DNA of 64,000 nucleotides from Nocardia kruczakiae NBRC 101016 (GCF_001612965.1 NZ_BDBL01000005.1:1-64000), one strand, 5' to 3'. Shown: positions 16,414-45,232, counted from the stretch's first letter. Made by a program: numbers and translations. Notes: a model not told the origin generated them from the sequence alone.

Positions 16414-16857
16414 ATGTCCGGAAAGCCTGCGCCCACGGCTGCGGCGGTGGCGAGCGATCTGCGTGTCGCCGTCAGCCGGCTGCTGCGGCAGCTGCGTGCT
16501 CAGGCCGAGGGCAGCGACCTCACCAAATCCCAGAGCTCGGTCCTCATCCGCCTCGAACAGGGCGGGCCCGCCACGGCCACCCAGCTGGCCCACGCGGCGG
16601 GAATGCGCCCGCAATCGATGGCGAAAATCGTTCGCGCACTGGAAGATGCGGGTCTCATCGCGGGCACACCCGATCCGGCCGACGGCCGCAAAACCGTCCT
16701 GGACCTGACCGACGCCGCCCGCGACGAATTCCGCACCGGCCGCCGCGCGAAAGAGGACTGGCTCACCCGCGTCATCGAGGCCGAATTCACCGACGCCGAA
16801 GTTCGGCAACTCGCCGACGCGATCGATTTGCTCGACCGCATCGGCCGCGCCGGCTGA
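16414..16857 (+). CDS. MarR family transcriptional regulator
   Basis: 147 residues, standard MarR length. The winged helix covers about residues 35-105: TKSQSSVLIRLEQGGPATATQLAHAAGMRPQSM as the HTH region and DPADGRKTVLDLT as the wing with its basic tip. GGAG lies just before the ATG. It is followed by an isochorismatase remnant and an MFS transporter on the same strand, the familiar MarR-hydrolase-exporter arrangement, so it probably represses efflux until a phenolic or other ligand binds. A 24-bp palindrome lies upstream. Confidence 0.9.
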   Translation: MSGKPAPTAAAVASDLRVAVSRLLRQLRAQAEGSDLTKSQSSVLIRLEQGGPATATQLAHAAGMRPQSMAKIVRALEDAGLIAGTPDPADGRKTVLDLTDAARDEFRTGRRAKEDWLTRVIEAEFTDAEVRQLADAIDLLDRIGRAG

Positions 16858-16962
16858 CCGAGCGCCCACAACCGAAATCCGCGACCCGGCCACCGGGCCC
16901 GCGCGTCCCCGCGCGCGCCGCATCCGGTGTTTCGAAACTCGCACGCCACAAAGGAATTCGTC

Positions 16963-17190
16963 ATGCCCGTCACCACCTTGGACCCGGCCACCGCTCTCAT
17001 CGTGATCGATTTGCAGCAGGGCATCGTCGGGCGCCCGCTGGCACATCCGGTGGAACCGGTCATCGCGCGCGCGGCCACTCTCGCGCGAGCCTTCCGCGAC
17101 CGTGACCTGCCGGTGGTGCTGGTCAACGTCGCCGGTACCCCGCCGGGGCGCACCGACGACGTGCTACACACATTGGCGGCGCGCTCGTGA
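16963..17190 (+). pseudogene. Isochorismatase-family hydrolase with a large internal deletion
   Basis: Reads 75 residues from the ATG at 16963 (AAGGAA upstream). The first 65 residues are a normal isochorismatase start: ATALIVIDLQQGIV, with the catalytic-type Asp, and LPVVLVNVAGTPPGRTD. The chain then jumps to DVLHTLAARS, which resembles the natural C-terminal end of this family. Full-length members have about 180-190 residues; the central part with the catalytic Lys and Cys is gone. It looks like an in-frame deletion of roughly 110-120 codons. The stop still overlaps the MFS start (GTGA), so the reading frame may be kept for translational coupling. Confidence 0.75.
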
Positions 17191-18590
17191 CAGCCGCCCC
17201 CGCCGATACCGCGCCCGCCCGCAGCGACCCGTTCACCGCCCGCTTCGTGGGGCCGCTGTTACTGGGTTCGACCCTCAACCCGATCAACACCTCCACCATC
17301 GCCACCGCCCTCGTGGGCATCGGCGTCGACTTCCACCGGGGCCCCGGCACCACCGCCGTGCTCATCTCGGTGCTGTACCTGTGCAGCGCCGTCGCCCAGC
17401 CCACCATGGGCAAACTCGCCACTCTGTTCGGGCCGCGGCGCGTATTCACCGGCGGGCTGATCATTCTGATCGCCGCCGGCGTGATCGGCGCCGCCGCGCC
17501 GGCTTTCGGATTCCTGGTGGTGTCGCGGGCGCTCATCGGAATCGGCACCTCGGCGGCGTTTCCCACCGCGATGGCGCTGGTGCGGCGGCGCGCCGACGAC
17601 GCCGGGACGGGGGTGCCGGCGCGGGTGCTGGGTAATTTCTCGATCGCCGCGCAGGTGACCTCCGTGGTGGGGCTGCCGCTGGGTGGACTGCTGGCGGGGG
17701 TGTTCGGTTGGCGCGCAATCTTTTTCGTCAACATTCCGCTCGCTCTGGTCGCGCTGGTGGCGACGCTGACCGGTGTGCCGAAGGATGAGCCGCGCCGCCG
17801 CGATCAGGGGTCGCTGCCGGCCGCGATCGACATCGTCGGCATCGGCCTGTTCGGCGGTGCGGTGATCGGCATGCTGAGGTTTCTGTCGGATCTGCGCTCA
17901 CCGCTGTGGTGGCTGTTGCCGGTGACGCTGGGGCTGGCCGCCGCGCTGGTGGCGTGGGAGTGGCGGGCCCGCAGCCCGCTCATCGATGTGCGGATGCTGA
18001 CCCGCAACGGCGGGCTGCTGCGCACCTATCTGCGGCAGGCGGTGGTGTCGCTGGGCACCTACACCGCCCTCTACGGGACCAGCCAATGGATGGAACAGGC
18101 CGCGCACTACAGCGCCTCCCAGGTGGGGTTGATCCTGCTGCCGCTCTCGGCGATCAGCATCGTCATCGCGCGCCTGGTGTCCGATCGCGGCTGGGTGCGT
18201 GTGCCGCTGGCCGCCAGCGGTGCGGCGTTGATCGCGACCGGTCTGGTGATGGTCGTGATCACCCACGACTCGCCGGTGATCGTGCTGATCGCGATGTCGC
18301 TGCTGTTCGGAGTGGCCAGCGGCGCCAGCGGGTTCGCCAACCAGGCCGCGCTGTACGTGCAGGCGCCGGCGCGGCAGGTCGCGGTGGCGTCGGGGCTGTA
18401 TCGCACCTTCGCCTATATGGGGGCGATCTTCTCCTCCAGCCTGATCGCGCTGAGCTTCGGTTCGGCCACCACCGACGCGGGATTGCACGCCATCGCGTGG
18501 GTGATCGTCGGCCTCGGTGTCGCCGTCGCGCTGATGACGTTGCTGGACACCACGATTCCGGTCCGCACCGGCCGAGGGGCGGCGCGGTGA
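17187..18590 (+). CDS. MFS transporter, drug/proton antiporter type
   Basis: 467 residues, many hydrophobic helices from residue 20 on. LNPINTSTIATALVGIGVDF is the helix 1 region of the EmrB/QacA-like branch. The cytoplasmic loop after helix 2 (GKLATLFGPRRVFTGGL) has the MFS motif A pattern, and FGWRAIFFVNIPLALVAL is the helix 6 signature. Expected function is proton-driven efflux of drugs or metabolites. Starts at the GTG overlapping the isochorismatase remnant and belongs to the MarR operon. Convergent with the SRPBCC gene with a single base between the stops. Confidence 0.88.
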   Translation: MTAAPADTAPARSDPFTARFVGPLLLGSTLNPINTSTIATALVGIGVDFHRGPGTTAVLISVLYLCSAVAQPTMGKLATLFGPRRVFTGGLIILIAAGVIGAAAPAFGFLVVSRALIGIGTSAAFPTAMALVRRRADDAGTGVPARVLGNFSIAAQVTSVVGLPLGGLLAGVFGWRAIFFVNIPLALVALVATLTGVPKDEPRRRDQGSLPAAIDIVGIGLFGGAVIGMLRFLSDLRSPLWWLLPVTLGLAAALVAWEWRARSPLIDVRMLTRNGGLLRTYLRQAVVSLGTYTALYGTSQWMEQAAHYSASQVGLILLPLSAISIVIARLVSDRGWVRVPLAASGAALIATGLVMVVITHDSPVIVLIAMSLLFGVASGASGFANQAALYVQAPARQVAVASGLYRTFAYMGAIFSSSLIALSFGSATTDAGLHAIAWVIVGLGVAVALMTLLDTTIPVRTGRGAAR

Positions 18591-18591
18591 C

Positions 18592-19548
18592 TCAGCTGTA
18601 GGTGGCGGTCAGTTCGGTGACCCGCTGCTGGGGCCACGGGCATCGGATCTCGCCCTGGGTGGCGGCGAAGAACAGTTCGAACTGCACCTGCCAGGCGGCC
18701 AGCAATGCGGCGCGGTGCGCGGCGAGGCGGTGGGGCAGGGTGTGGGTGAAGTCGACGCGGGTGCCCAGTCGTGGATCGGCGACGATCTCCCACCGCGCCC
18801 GTCCCGCCGGCTGCCCGGCCACCGACACCTCGTATTCCAGCAGCCGCGGCGCATCGCATGCGGTGACCGGTCCCGGTTCGATCTGCGGGTTGGTCGCGCG
18901 CGCCGGTGGCATCGCACCGACGCGCGGCGACTGGTCCTCGGCCAGGATCGCCCAGATCGTGTCCGCGGGCCGCCACACCAGATCACGCGAAAACCGCAGC
19001 ACCACATCGGATTCGGGATCCGCGCCCGGTTCGGCGCTGCCGCGGGCCAGCCCGAACTTCTCGATGTAGGCTTCGGCTCGCGCCAGCCATCCGGTCGCCG
19101 GGTCCTCGCTCACCGCGGTCTCGTCGAGGGCGGCGTCCAGGTTCGTCAGGCAGCCGTCCCATCCGGCGGCGGTGCGGGCGGCGCCCAGGCGGCCGGTCGG
19201 GCCGTCGCCGAGCGCGTGGGTGAACACCAGCCGGCAGCCGTCGCCGTCGGCGATCAGTTCGAATCGCAGCACGTCGCGGTTCCAGCGGAACATGAACACC
19301 TTCGGCGGATCGACCTCGAGGACTTCTCCGTCCCAGGTGCCGTCGACGGGCGCTTCGTCGTCGAAGACGAACCGCATCGGCGCGCCGGGGCGCAGTTCGG
19401 TCTGCACGGCGGCGGGAAACCACGCCGTCATCTGCTGCGGATCGCTGATGGCCCGCCACACGCGTTCGCGGGGGTGGGCGAAGCGGCGCTCGAATCGCAA
19501 TGTCGGGGTGCCGTCGATCGTGGTCAGTTCGGCGGACGGGTCACTCAT
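18592..19548 (-). CDS. SRPBCC (AHSA1-type) protein with two tandem domains
   Basis: 318 residues from the ATG at 19548, preferred over the ATG at 19554 because GAGGAG is then 8 bases away. Two START/AHSA1-like ligand-binding domains: residues 15-150 (LRFERRFAHPRERVWRAI, MTAWFPAA, VLEVDPPKVFMFRW) and 175-315 (VVLRFSRDLVWRPADTIWAI). Such proteins bind hydrophobic small molecules or act as cochaperones. In actinobacteria they commonly follow an ArsR gene, and the remnant of exactly such a gene overlaps this start. The product was therefore probably once ArsR-controlled. Confidence 0.8.
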   Translation of the reverse strand: MSDPSAELTTIDGTPTLRFERRFAHPRERVWRAISDPQQMTAWFPAAVQTELRPGAPMRFVFDDEAPVDGTWDGEVLEVDPPKVFMFRWNRDVLRFELIADGDGCRLVFTHALGDGPTGRLGAARTAAGWDGCLTNLDAALDETAVSEDPATGWLARAEAYIEKFGLARGSAEPGADPESDVVLRFSRDLVWRPADTIWAILAEDQSPRVGAMPPARATNPQIEPGPVTACDAPRLLEYEVSVAGQPAGRARWEIVADPRLGTRVDFTHTLPHRLAAHRAALLAAWQVQFELFFAATQGEIRCPWPQQRVTELTATYS

Positions 19549-19699
19549 TGTCATCACTCCTCGCGGTCTCGGCATCGGTGGGTGTGGTGTTGTCGTCGGC
19601 GGCGGCCAGGACGTCGAGGTGGCGGGTGAGCGCGTCGAGGCTGGTGTCCCACAGCTGCCGGTAGGGGCCAGCCACAGGTCGATCTCGGTGAGCGGCTGT
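19541..19699 (-). pseudogene. Remnant of an ArsR-family regulator (C-terminal tail only)
   Basis: On the minus strand, EQPLTEIDLWLAP followed, after a one-base shift, by YRQLWDTSLDALTRHLDVL reproduces the C-terminal region of the ArsR regulators that sit before SRPBCC genes. The frame ends in a TGA overlapping the SRPBCC start, the normal coupling. Everything upstream, including the whole DNA-binding domain, is missing: the TerC stop codon lies directly beside the first remnant codon. So a deletion joined terC to the tail of arsR, and a frameshift followed or accompanied it. A sequencing error could explain the shift but not the missing domain. Confidence 0.7.
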
Positions 19700-20911
19700 T
19701 CACATGCGCAGCGGCAGGCCGGCGCGGATGCGCTCCATGCGGTCCTCGTGCACGACGTGCGCGCGGGCGAGCAGGGTGGTCAGGTCGTCGGCGCGGAAGC
19801 GGTGCACATATTTGCCCGGCAGGGCGGCCATCGCTCGTTCCGAGTCCAGCATGCGCGCATAGGTGCGTTCGCGGACGGCCTGGTCGGCCTCATAACCCAA
19901 ATCGAGGTAGCGGGTGGCGTAGCGGCGCGCTCCGGCGACGGCGGTCTGCGCGCGCCCGGCCGGGCTCCACAGCGAAACCATGACCGTCACAACGAGAATC
20001 GCGACGATCACCACCAGCGACCACCCGGTGGGGATCTCGGCCACCGGCACCGGGTCGCCGTCGTTGACGAACGGCACACTGTTGTGATGCAGGGCGTGCA
20101 GGATCAGCTTCACGCCGATGAAGCCGAGCACGGCGGCCAGCCCGAAACCGAGGTAGATCAGCCGGTCCAGCAGCCCCTCGAGCAGGAAGAACAGCTGCCG
20201 CAAACCCAGCAGCGAGAACGCCGTGGCGGTGAACACCAGGAACACGTTCTGGGTCAGGCCGAAGATCGCGGGAATCGAGTCGAGGGCGAACAGCACGTCG
20301 GTGCCGCCGATCGCGATCATCGCCGACATCATCGGGGTCAACCGGCGTCGCCCGTCGACGATCGTGGTCATCGCGTCACCGTCGTAGAAGTCGGTGGTGC
20401 GCAACAGTTTCCGGGTCGCGCGCACCACGAGCCCGTCACCGGAGTGGGTGTCCTCGCTCTCGGGACGCAGCATGTTTCCCGCGGTCACCAGAAGCACTCC
20501 GCCGAACAGATAGAACACCCACGCGAAACGGTTGATCAGCGTCGCCCCGAGGAAGATGAACCCGGTGCGCGCCACCAGCGAGATCACGATCCCCACCAGC
20601 AGCACCTTCTGCTGGGCGGCCGCGGGCACCCGGAAGGCGGTGAAGATCACCAGGAAGACGAACAGGTTGTCCACCGACAACGCCTTCTCGGTGATGTAAC
20701 CGGCGAAGTATTCGACCCCCATCTCCGATCCGCCCAGCCCCCACACCACGAACCCGAACGCCACCGCCACCCCGATGTAGGCCGCCGACCACACCGCCGA
20801 CTCGCGCAGGGTCGGCGAATGCGCGCCGCGCACGTGGAAGACGAAGTCGAACACCAGCAGCACGACGATCAGCGCCAGCGCACCGGCCCATGCCAGCAGC
20901 GGAACGGTCAC
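19700..20911 (-). CDS. TerC family integral membrane protein
   Basis: 403 residues from the GTG at 20911, which has AGGAGG 6-11 bases upstream; a longer reading to 20995 lacks a ribosome site. About seven to nine membrane helices. SEMGVEYFAGYITEKALSVDNLFVF carries the acidic TerC signature, and GGTDVLFALDSIPAIFGLT is the second conserved acidic helix. TerC/Alx proteins export or handle metal ions, notably manganese, and protect secreted metalloproteins; tellurite resistance is the historical name. Residues 310-400 form a soluble tail. Its 3' end abuts the ArsR remnant. Confidence 0.88.
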   Translation of the reverse strand: MTVPLLAWAGALALIVVLLVFDFVFHVRGAHSPTLRESAVWSAAYIGVAVAFGFVVWGLGGSEMGVEYFAGYITEKALSVDNLFVFLVIFTAFRVPAAAQQKVLLVGIVISLVARTGFIFLGATLINRFAWVFYLFGGVLLVTAGNMLRPESEDTHSGDGLVVRATRKLLRTTDFYDGDAMTTIVDGRRRLTPMMSAMIAIGGTDVLFALDSIPAIFGLTQNVFLVFTATAFSLLGLRQLFFLLEGLLDRLIYLGFGLAAVLGFIGVKLILHALHHNSVPFVNDGDPVPVAEIPTGWSLVVIVAILVVTVMVSLWSPAGRAQTAVAGARRYATRYLDLGYEADQAVRERTYARMLDSERAMAALPGKYVHRFRADDLTTLLARAHVVHEDRMERIRAGLPLRM

Positions 20912-21050
20912 GGTGGCCTCCTGTGCCCGAGGGGTCTCGGGTGACTGTAGCGTCCGCGCCGGCGCACTCGCGGCGATCGACATGCTCCCCCGCACGTGCG
21001 GATGCCCCGCGCACCGGCGGTGGTGTGCGGGGCATCCGGGCGTTACGGGA

Positions 21051-23312
<2,262 letters not shown>

Positions 23313-23753
23313 TCACGGGTTCGATCGAGACGTCGGCAGGGAACAGGAGGGGCACAGCCCCCAGTAGATGACCTCGGCCTCGTCGAGGACGAAGCCGTTG
23401 TCGTCGGCGGCGGTCAGGCACGGTGCGTCGCCGACCGCGCAGTCGACGTCGGCGATGACGCCGCAGGAGCGGCACACCAGATGGTGGTGGTTGTCGCCGA
23501 CGCGGGTCTCGTAGCGCGCGACCGATCCCATCGGCTGGATCCGGCGCAGCAGACCGGCCTCGGTCAGCGCCCGCAGCACGTCGTAGACGGCCTGATGCGA
23601 GACCGTGCCGAGGGTGCCGCGGACCAGGCCGAGGATGGTGTCGGTGTCGGAGTGCGGGTGGTCGGCCACAGCGGTCAGCACCGCGATCCGCGGGGCTGTC
23701 ACCCGCAGCGCGGCCCGGCGCAGCATGCGCTCGAAATCCGCCGTAGTGGACAC
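23313..23753 (-). CDS. furA: Fur family regulator FurA
   Basis: 146 residues from a GTG at 23753. The winged HTH occupies about residues 5-85 ([42 protein letters not shown]). The metal site motif [14 protein letters not shown] holds His residues and the first Cys pair, and WGLCPSC is the second CxxC. It represses katG and itself and is released by peroxide. A TANNNT-like CATACT lies about 7 bases before the start codon, fitting the leaderless transcript known for mycobacterial furA. Upstream cis DNA is described in the intergenic entry. Confidence 0.94.
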   Translation of the reverse strand: MSTTADFERMLRRAALRVTAPRIAVLTAVADHPHSDTDTILGLVRGTLGTVSHQAVYDVLRALTEAGLLRRIQPMGSVARYETRVGDNHHHLVCRSCGVIADVDCAVGDAPCLTAADDNGFVLDEAEVIYWGLCPSCSLPTSRSNP

Positions 23754-23935
23754 GGTCCGAAGTATGACTCATTCAAGTAACCGGTGGTGCGGATTCGAGA
23801 ACCCAGTTTCCGGCCATCTGCCCTGCGGCCGGAACCGGCGGGTCGCACCCGCGCACTCGGCGGGCGGGACCGGGCCCCGAGCGAGCCGGACGGGCGGGCG
23901 ACGGTGCGGCGATCTGTGTCCGTCACCCCCGAATC

Positions 23936-23960
23936 TGTGATTGTTGTGATTTCTGTGGTT
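23936..23960 (+). repeat. Three direct heptamers TGTGRTT at 9-bp period
   Basis: TGTGATT at 23936 and 23945 and TGTGGTT at 23954, each starting 9 bp after the previous one. Direct heptameric repeats are the usual target form of OmpR-like activators, including the SARP regulators of actinomycete antibiotic genes, although those more often use 11- or 22-bp periods. It lies 640 bp before the NRPS and about 180 bp before furA. Function is inferred only from the repeat form. Confidence 0.35.
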
Positions 23961-24211
23961 ACTGATGCCGGTGACCACACCGAAATTCGAACCTCGTCGG
24001 GGCTCGATTTCATAACGACCGTCACGGAAACCGCGGACCGCGACCCGGAGCGTCCCGTACTTCCTGCATCCGACCGGGTGAAAGTCCGACTATCTGGTAC
24101 CGGGGAAACGTCGCAGTTATCAAAAAATTACTTTTTATCCGGGCGTGTCCCGCCACCGAATCTACCTACGACACATGCCGTGAGGTGCTTCACGTGCCAG
24201 AAGGTGATCCG

Positions 24212-24364
24212 GTGAACGCGATGAATACCAACGATGTGGGTAACCCGCCCGCTCCGCCCGGCCCGGACACGGGCCACACCGCCGCGCACGAGATATGCGG
24301 CAGGCACGGCGGCGGTGACGGCTCCGAACCCCGGTGTGGCGTCGAACACAAACGCGGCCACTGA
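24212..24364 (+). CDS. Possible small ORF in NRPS upstream region
   Basis: A GTG at 24212 preceded by GAAGGTGA opens a 50-codon frame (VNAMNTNDVGNPPAPPG at the start, two Cys near residues 29 and 42, many Gly, Pro and His). Its GTG overlaps the TGA of an 11-codon frame at 24180-24215 that contains Cys-x-x-Cys. No family is recognised, and a frame of this size arises easily in GC-rich DNA. It could be a leader peptide or nothing. Confidence 0.2.
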   Translation: MNAMNTNDVGNPPAPPGPDTGHTAAHEICGRHGGGDGSEPRCGVEHKRGH

Positions 24365-24596
24365 CCTGGCCCGACGGTCCACGGAGGCGGTCGGCGCGGC
24401 GTGCCGGGGCGCCGTGACCACCGCCTTGCGGCCCGGACGAATATTCGCCTGCAGTTTCGAAGGCGTTGTTCGTCGCGCCTGAAGAAATTCGGGGCGCACA
24501 TTTCGACCTGCTTCACGCATTACGGCGAACGTCGTTTCGGAGAACGGTCCGGCGTCTTATCACTGCGTCGAAGTAAAGAGATCCGATGGAGGACCG

Positions 24597-42830
<18,234 letters not shown>

Positions 42831-42866
42831 GGGATGGGTCTTCGGGCCGGACTGCCATTACTTGAC

Positions 42867-42880
42867 ATAATGTAGATTAT
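42867..42880. promoter_or_regulatory. AT-rich dyad after NRPS, promoter/operator candidate
   Basis: ATAAT (42867-42871), spacer GTAG, ATTAT (42876-42880), overlapping TTGACA at 42862-42867 and containing the -10-like TAGATT (42873-42878). It is unusual in this GC-rich DNA. It could be the promoter region of a short transcript or a repressor site. The -35 and -10 candidates are too close to each other to work as one promoter. Confidence 0.3.
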
Positions 42881-42912
42881 CGGCGCAACGGAACAGACGC
42901 TGGAGGCTGCGT

Positions 42913-43125
42913 TTACGCCTGTGTATCAGTATGTTTCGGCGCTCGAGCTCCGACGCCTCGGCTCGTCGCTGGACCCTCTCGTCTGCTGCCGACGGTGCTC
43001 GACGTCGGCGACGTCTCGCACAAATCAGCCGTAATCCGCCGGATGAACTTTTTCGCCTCCGGTCCGATTTGCCGGAATATTTTCTGTCGCTCGTCTCGGG
43101 TCGAGACTTTGCCCTTCTCGGCCAC
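42913..43125 (-). CDS. Possible small protein, unrecognised
   Basis: A 70-codon frame from a GTG at 43125, with GGAAG about 8 bases before it. Residues 1-40 look protein-like: VSTRDERQKIFRQIGPEA and KKFIRRITADLCE, rich in Lys, Arg and Ile, unusual for a chance frame here. The second half (Ser, Arg, Gly, Thr) does not. A strong palindrome sits 25 bp upstream, where an operator would be. It might be a remnant of a gene whose N-terminal part survives, or a spurious frame. Confidence 0.3.
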   Translation of the reverse strand: MAEKGKVSTRDERQKIFRQIGPEAKKFIRRITADLCETSPTSSTVGSRREGPATSRGVGARAPKHTDTQA

Positions 43126-43149
43126 TTCCCCGGCTTCCCGACCTCCTGC

Positions 43150-43177
43150 CTTAAAACGTCACTGTGACGTAATTAAG
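43150..43177. promoter_or_regulatory. Strong palindrome upstream of ChoD-like gene
   Basis: The core ACGTCACTGTGACGT (43156-43170) is a perfect odd palindrome, 7-bp arms about a single T. It is flanked by CTTAAA on the left and AATTAAG on the right, extending the symmetry to 28 bp with a one-base offset. It lies 174 bp before the ChoD-like start and 25 bp before the minus-strand small frame. Size and symmetry suit a TetR- or GntR-type dimer site. Confidence 0.5.
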
Positions 43178-43350
43178 GTGGCTGGCGGGGGCTCGTCGCA
43201 ACGAGTCGAGATCCGGATCCGCTGAAAGTCACCGCGCGACGCGCCGGCGCATTGTGACTCAGGGGCAGTGCACACCGCGCGGTTTGGTACCCGCCACGAG
43301 AACCTCGCGGGCCCGCTGGTGAGTTGTTAGCGTCCTCGGCAGGAGGTGTC

Positions 43351-45081
43351 ATGGAGGCAGCGCGGCCTTTCGATGTCGATGTGGTGATCGTCGGATCCGG
43401 ATTCGGCGGCAGCGTGACGGCATTGCGATTGGTGGAAAAGGGATATTCGGTCGCGGTGCTCGAGGCCGGGCGACGCTACGCCGACGCCGACTTCGCCACC
43501 ACCAGCTGGGATCTGCGGCGCTATCTGTGGGCGCCGGCACTGGGCTGCTACGGCATCCAGCGGATCCACCGGCTGCGCGACTGCTTCATTCTGGCCGGCG
43601 CCGGAGTCGGCGGCGGGTCACTCAACTACGCCAACACCCTCTACAAGCCGGGCCGCGCGTTCTTCGAGGACCGCCAGTGGGCCGAGATCACCGACTGGGA
43701 CGCCGAACTCACCCCGCACTACGACCAGGCCCGGCGCATGCTCGGTGTCGTGGAGAATCCGCACACCACCCCGGCCGACGAGATCATCCGCTCGGTGGCC
43801 GAGGAGATGGGTGTCGCCGACACCTACGTCCCGACCCCGGTCGGCGTGTATTTCGGCGAACCCGGAGTGGTGAGCCCGGACCCCTATTTCGGTGGTGTCG
43901 GACCGGAGCGCACGGGCTGTATCGAATGTGGTGAGTGCATGACCGGTTGCCGGCACGGTGCGAAGAACACGCTGGTCAAGAACTATCTGGGTCTGGCCGA
44001 ACATGCTGGGGCGCAGGTGCATTCGATGACCACGGTGACCGCGCTGCGACCGCAGGACGACGGCAGCTGGCGCGTCGAGACGCGCCGCACGGGCCGATTC
44101 CGAGGTGGGCGGCGCAGCTTCTCGGCGCGGTACGTGGTGCTGGCGGCGGGGACCTGGGGTACACAGCGGTTGCTGTTCCGGATGCGCGACACCGGGGTGT
44201 TGCCCGCGCTGTCGCCGCAGCTGGGCGTGCTGACACGCACGAATTCCGAGGCGATTCTGGGTGCGGGCCGCACCCGGGTCGATACCGGCCTGGATCTGAC
44301 GGCGGGTGTGGCGATCACGTCGTCGTTCCATCCGACCGCCGACACCCATATCGAGCCGGTGCGCTACGGCAAGGGTTCGAACACGATGGGGCTGTTGCAG
44401 ACCTATCTGGTCGACGGCGGGAAGGCGGTGCCGCGGTGGGTGCGGGTGCTGGCGATCGCGGCCACCCACCCCGTGCGGACGGTGCGGTTGTTGCGCACTC
44501 GGCGATGGAGTGAGCGGACGCTGATCCTGCTGGTGATGCAGAGCCTGGACAATTCGATCACCACGTTCACCCGGCGTGGTCTGTTCGGTCGCCGCTACAC
44601 CAGCAGGCAGGGCTACGGTGAGCCCAATCCGTCCTGGATTCCGGCCGGCCACGAGGTGACGCGGCGCGTGGCGGACAAACTCGGCGCCACCGCGGGCAGC
44701 ACCTGGCCCGATATCTTCGGTGTGCCGATGACGGCGCATTTCATCGGCGGGTGTGTGATCGGTGGCGACCGTGAGCACGGTGTCATCGATCCGTATCACC
44801 GCGTGCACGGATATCCGACGTTGAGCATCGTGGACGGGTCGGCGATCTCGGCGAATCTCGGGGTGAATCCGTCGTTGACGATCGCCGCGCAGGCCGAGCG
44901 GGCGGCCTCGATGTGGCCGAACAAGGACGAGCGCGATCCGCGGCCGCCGATGGATCTGCCCTACCGGCGCATCGATCCGATCGCGCCGGTAGCCCCCGTC
45001 GTTCCGGCCTCCTCCCCTGCCGCGTTGCGGCTGCCGATCGTGGAGGTCCGGCACATGTCCTCGGGTGGCCGCCCGGCCTGA
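43351..45081 (+). CDS. GMC oxidoreductase, ChoD-type cholesterol oxidase
   Basis: 576 residues from the ATG at 43351 with AGGAGG at 43341-43346. The chain is colinear with M. tuberculosis ChoD (Rv3409c). The FAD fold is at the N-terminus (VVIVGSGFGGSVTALRLVEKG), then LGCYGIQRIHRLRD, GAGVGGGSLNYANTLY, GCIECGECMTGCRHGAKNT, HPTADTHIEPVRYGKGSN and the C-terminal FAD/active-site block HFIGGCVIGGDREHGVIDPYHR. The Cys-rich ECGECMTGC is kept. Likely a flavin oxidase/dehydrogenase of sterols, no signal peptide. Whether it truly oxidises cholesterol in vivo is not settled even for the mycobacterial protein. Confidence 0.9.
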   Translation: MEAARPFDVDVVIVGSGFGGSVTALRLVEKGYSVAVLEAGRRYADADFATTSWDLRRYLWAPALGCYGIQRIHRLRDCFILAGAGVGGGSLNYANTLYKPGRAFFEDRQWAEITDWDAELTPHYDQARRMLGVVENPHTTPADEIIRSVAEEMGVADTYVPTPVGVYFGEPGVVSPDPYFGGVGPERTGCIECGECMTGCRHGAKNTLVKNYLGLAEHAGAQVHSMTTVTALRPQDDGSWRVETRRTGRFRGGRRSFSARYVVLAAGTWGTQRLLFRMRDTGVLPALSPQLGVLTRTNSEAILGAGRTRVDTGLDLTAGVAITSSFHPTADTHIEPVRYGKGSNTMGLLQTYLVDGGKAVPRWVRVLAIAATHPVRTVRLLRTRRWSERTLILLVMQSLDNSITTFTRRGLFGRRYTSRQGYGEPNPSWIPAGHEVTRRVADKLGATAGSTWPDIFGVPMTAHFIGGCVIGGDREHGVIDPYHRVHGYPTLSIVDGSAISANLGVNPSLTIAAQAERAASMWPNKDERDPRPPMDLPYRRIDPIAPVAPVVPASSPAALRLPIVEVRHMSSGGRPA

Positions 45082-45232
45082 GCCGGTGTGGCTCCGTGTT
45101 CCCGGGGCGGCTGAGCGATCGGCGCCTGTGTTAGGTTGTGATCGACGTCACGCGGCCGGCGGTCTTCCCGGATCGGACGACAGTGATCTCGGACGGCCGG
45201 TCGCCCATCGCATCGACCGGAAGGAGATCGCC

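Larger units (their letters stand above)
23754..24596. other. 843-bp divergent region between furA and the NRPS gene
   Basis: No credible large gene. Reading from the furA side, the sequence just outside the furA start (GACTCATTC at 23765-23773) is AT-rich, like the FurA autoregulatory site of mycobacteria. Three TGTGRTT heptamers stand at 9-bp steps at 23936-23960. A strong AT tract, six A then five T, lies at 24122-24136. A 50-codon frame at 24212 is listed separately. The NRPS start has TGGAGG just upstream. The region is long enough to carry a complex promoter for the NRPS; no regulator gene lies in it. Confidence 0.6.
42831..43350. other. 520-bp AT-richer region between NRPS and ChoD-like gene
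   Basis: Clearly lower in GC than its neighbours, mainly 42860-43180. It contains the dyad ATAAT-GTAG-ATTAT at 42867-42880, a minus-strand frame at 42913-43125 and a strong palindrome at 43150-43177; each is listed separately. No stem-loop followed by a T run that would mark a factor-independent terminator for the NRPS was seen. The composition suggests regulatory or acquired DNA. Confidence 0.55.

Noticed and set aside
23784..24215. 143-codon plus-strand frame in the furA-NRPS gap
   Set aside because: No resemblance, no ribosome site, and the frame spans AT-rich regulatory DNA. Only the small frames at its end were kept, with low confidence.
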